NCBI RefSeq assembly: GCF_000003605.2
Contig: NW_003137824.1
Span: forward strand, 625,656-654,080
Length of the DNA: 28,425 bases
Direction: 5' to 3'
Source of the DNA: Saccoglossus kowalevskii
Taxonomy: Eukaryota > Hemichordata > Enteropneusta > Harrimaniidae
Shown here: positions 27,822-28,425 of the stretch, piece by piece
How positions within the stretch are numbered: the first letter of the stretch is position 1
How the letters are laid out: every line of letters starts with the position of its first letter
Position numbers and translations under genes: made by a program
The notes under the pieces: generated by a model
What the model was told of the DNA's origin: nothing
What the model saw: only the letters and a program-made list of their open reading frames with translations
The model's database searches: none

Positions 27822-28375
27822 TCAGTCGGTTGACGACGAAGATTGGCGAGTGCGCTGTTTATCTGTTTTTTTGTCTAAGAAAGGTAAACTTTCTTCATTT
27901 GTAGAATGACATGCAAACATCAAGCCGGAATATTCACTTTTTGGTGTTGACAGTGAATTACAATCATAGCCCGGTGAATTGTCATATTCGTTCATATCGT
28001 CAAAGTCATATCTTTGGTGAGAAATGTTATCAAAGTGGTTGAACCTGTCATGAAAATTGTCGTGCATTTGGTTACATTCCACCAATGGCGATATTTGCGT
28101 AAATTTGTCACTCTCCGAACTTTCGTGTTCTTGACTTGCTGCAGTAACTTGACCATAATGTCGGATAACTTCTTCATATGATGGAGGTATACTATTCTGA
28201 CTATCTCTGGCCGTAGTAAGTACTGGCCCGGTTAACGTTGTTTCGTCCTTCAGTGAAACGATTAAAGTATACTTGCGTGGTGTCACAGCCTGTGGTAGAT
28301 CTGGGACATTGTGGATCGCAGAGGAGTTGGGTAAACTTTGAAACGGAAGCATCCAGTGTGCTCTGCGTACATGGT
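27822..28375 (-). CDS. Terminal exon of a paralogous PPxY-tail gene (5' part outside window)
   Basis: On the minus strand, CTTTTTCATTTCAG (AG at 28376-28377) precedes a phase-1 exon that ends with TGA at 27822-27824 and encodes 183 full residues. It looks like a cytoplasmic tail, Ser/Asp/Asn-rich with no globular domain. Shared with exon 5 of the plus-strand gene: W-M-L-P-F (exon residues 8-12), R-K-Y-T-L-I-V-S-L (34-42) against K-Y-G-H-V-T-L-L, and N-S-I-P-P-S-Y-E-E (61-69) then a Tyr-Gly a few residues on. The first PPxY is absent here (P-R-K-Y); the second is kept as PPSY. The tail adds many Tyr, Asp, His and Asn residues. The Met-initiated frame seen from 28400 includes intron sequence and is not the start. 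EGF and transmembrane exons are expected beyond 28425 (inference). Confidence 0.87.
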
Positions 28376-28425
28376 CTGAAATGAAAAAGACGCATAACAT
28401 TGAATATCAGTTATTTACTACGATC
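28376..28425 (-). other. Intron 3' end of the minus-strand gene
   Basis: The sequence preceding the acceptor is T-rich on the minus strand (GTCTTTTTCATTTCAG). The intron continues beyond the window edge. Confidence 0.75.

Overview
The window is animal nuclear DNA. Coding exons are short, bounded by GT...AG splice sites, and widely spaced in AT-rich sequence. Introns and intergenic DNA carry minisatellites, a decayed APE-type LINE, a solo LTR and several foldback or TTAA-type miniature transposons, and there is a canonical eukaryotic tRNA-Thr(AGT) gene. Compact symmetric phase-1 EGF exons fit a metazoan. The repeat mix suggests a marine invertebrate, but I cannot name the species or phylum from sequence alone.

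Layout, 5' to 3'. A 22-bp minisatellite sits at the left edge (1-490). About 7.5 kb without a convincing protein gene follows. It holds simple repeats, a degenerate ~48-bp repeat (5214-5535), two RFX X-box-like palindromes (6496 and 6912) and a possible TATA promoter with a non-coding first exon (about 2463-2745). A ~40-bp minisatellite (8038-8495) lies just before the first coding exon of the main gene. That plus-strand gene has five coding exons: 8740-8839, 11141-11260, 11848-11991, 21119-21343 and 22077-22609. All four introns are phase 1. It predicts a 373-residue type I membrane protein: signal peptide, two EGF-like domains, one transmembrane helix, and a cytoplasmic tail with two PPxY motifs.

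Intron 3 (9.1 kb) is packed with repeats. A 25-bp minisatellite (about 12720-18408) is interrupted by a solo LTR with a 5-bp target duplication (13846-14349) and by a 1.55-kb insertion bracketed by a 6-bp duplication (16304-17852). That insertion contains a transposon-like ORF remnant and a near-perfect 117-bp foldback. A degenerate LINE follows directly (about 18440-20300).

Beyond the gene lie a 549-bp foldback element built of CGAGTTACGAACAT-type repeats (23753-24301), two short TTAA-flanked MITEs (24987-25069 and 25583-25689; a relative's end sits in intron 4) and the tRNA-Thr gene (26360-26433). On the minus strand is the terminal exon of a second gene (27822-28375). Its cytoplasmic tail is paralogous to that of the first gene, sharing a W-x-L-P-F motif, a K-Y block and N-S-I-P-P-x-Y-E-E, and it enters through the same phase-1 acceptor. 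The two genes therefore form a convergent, tail-to-tail paralogue pair. The PPxY motifs point to WW-domain partners such as NEDD4-family ubiquitin ligases, an inference from motif knowledge. The pair matches no named family I recognise and is the most interesting part of the window.
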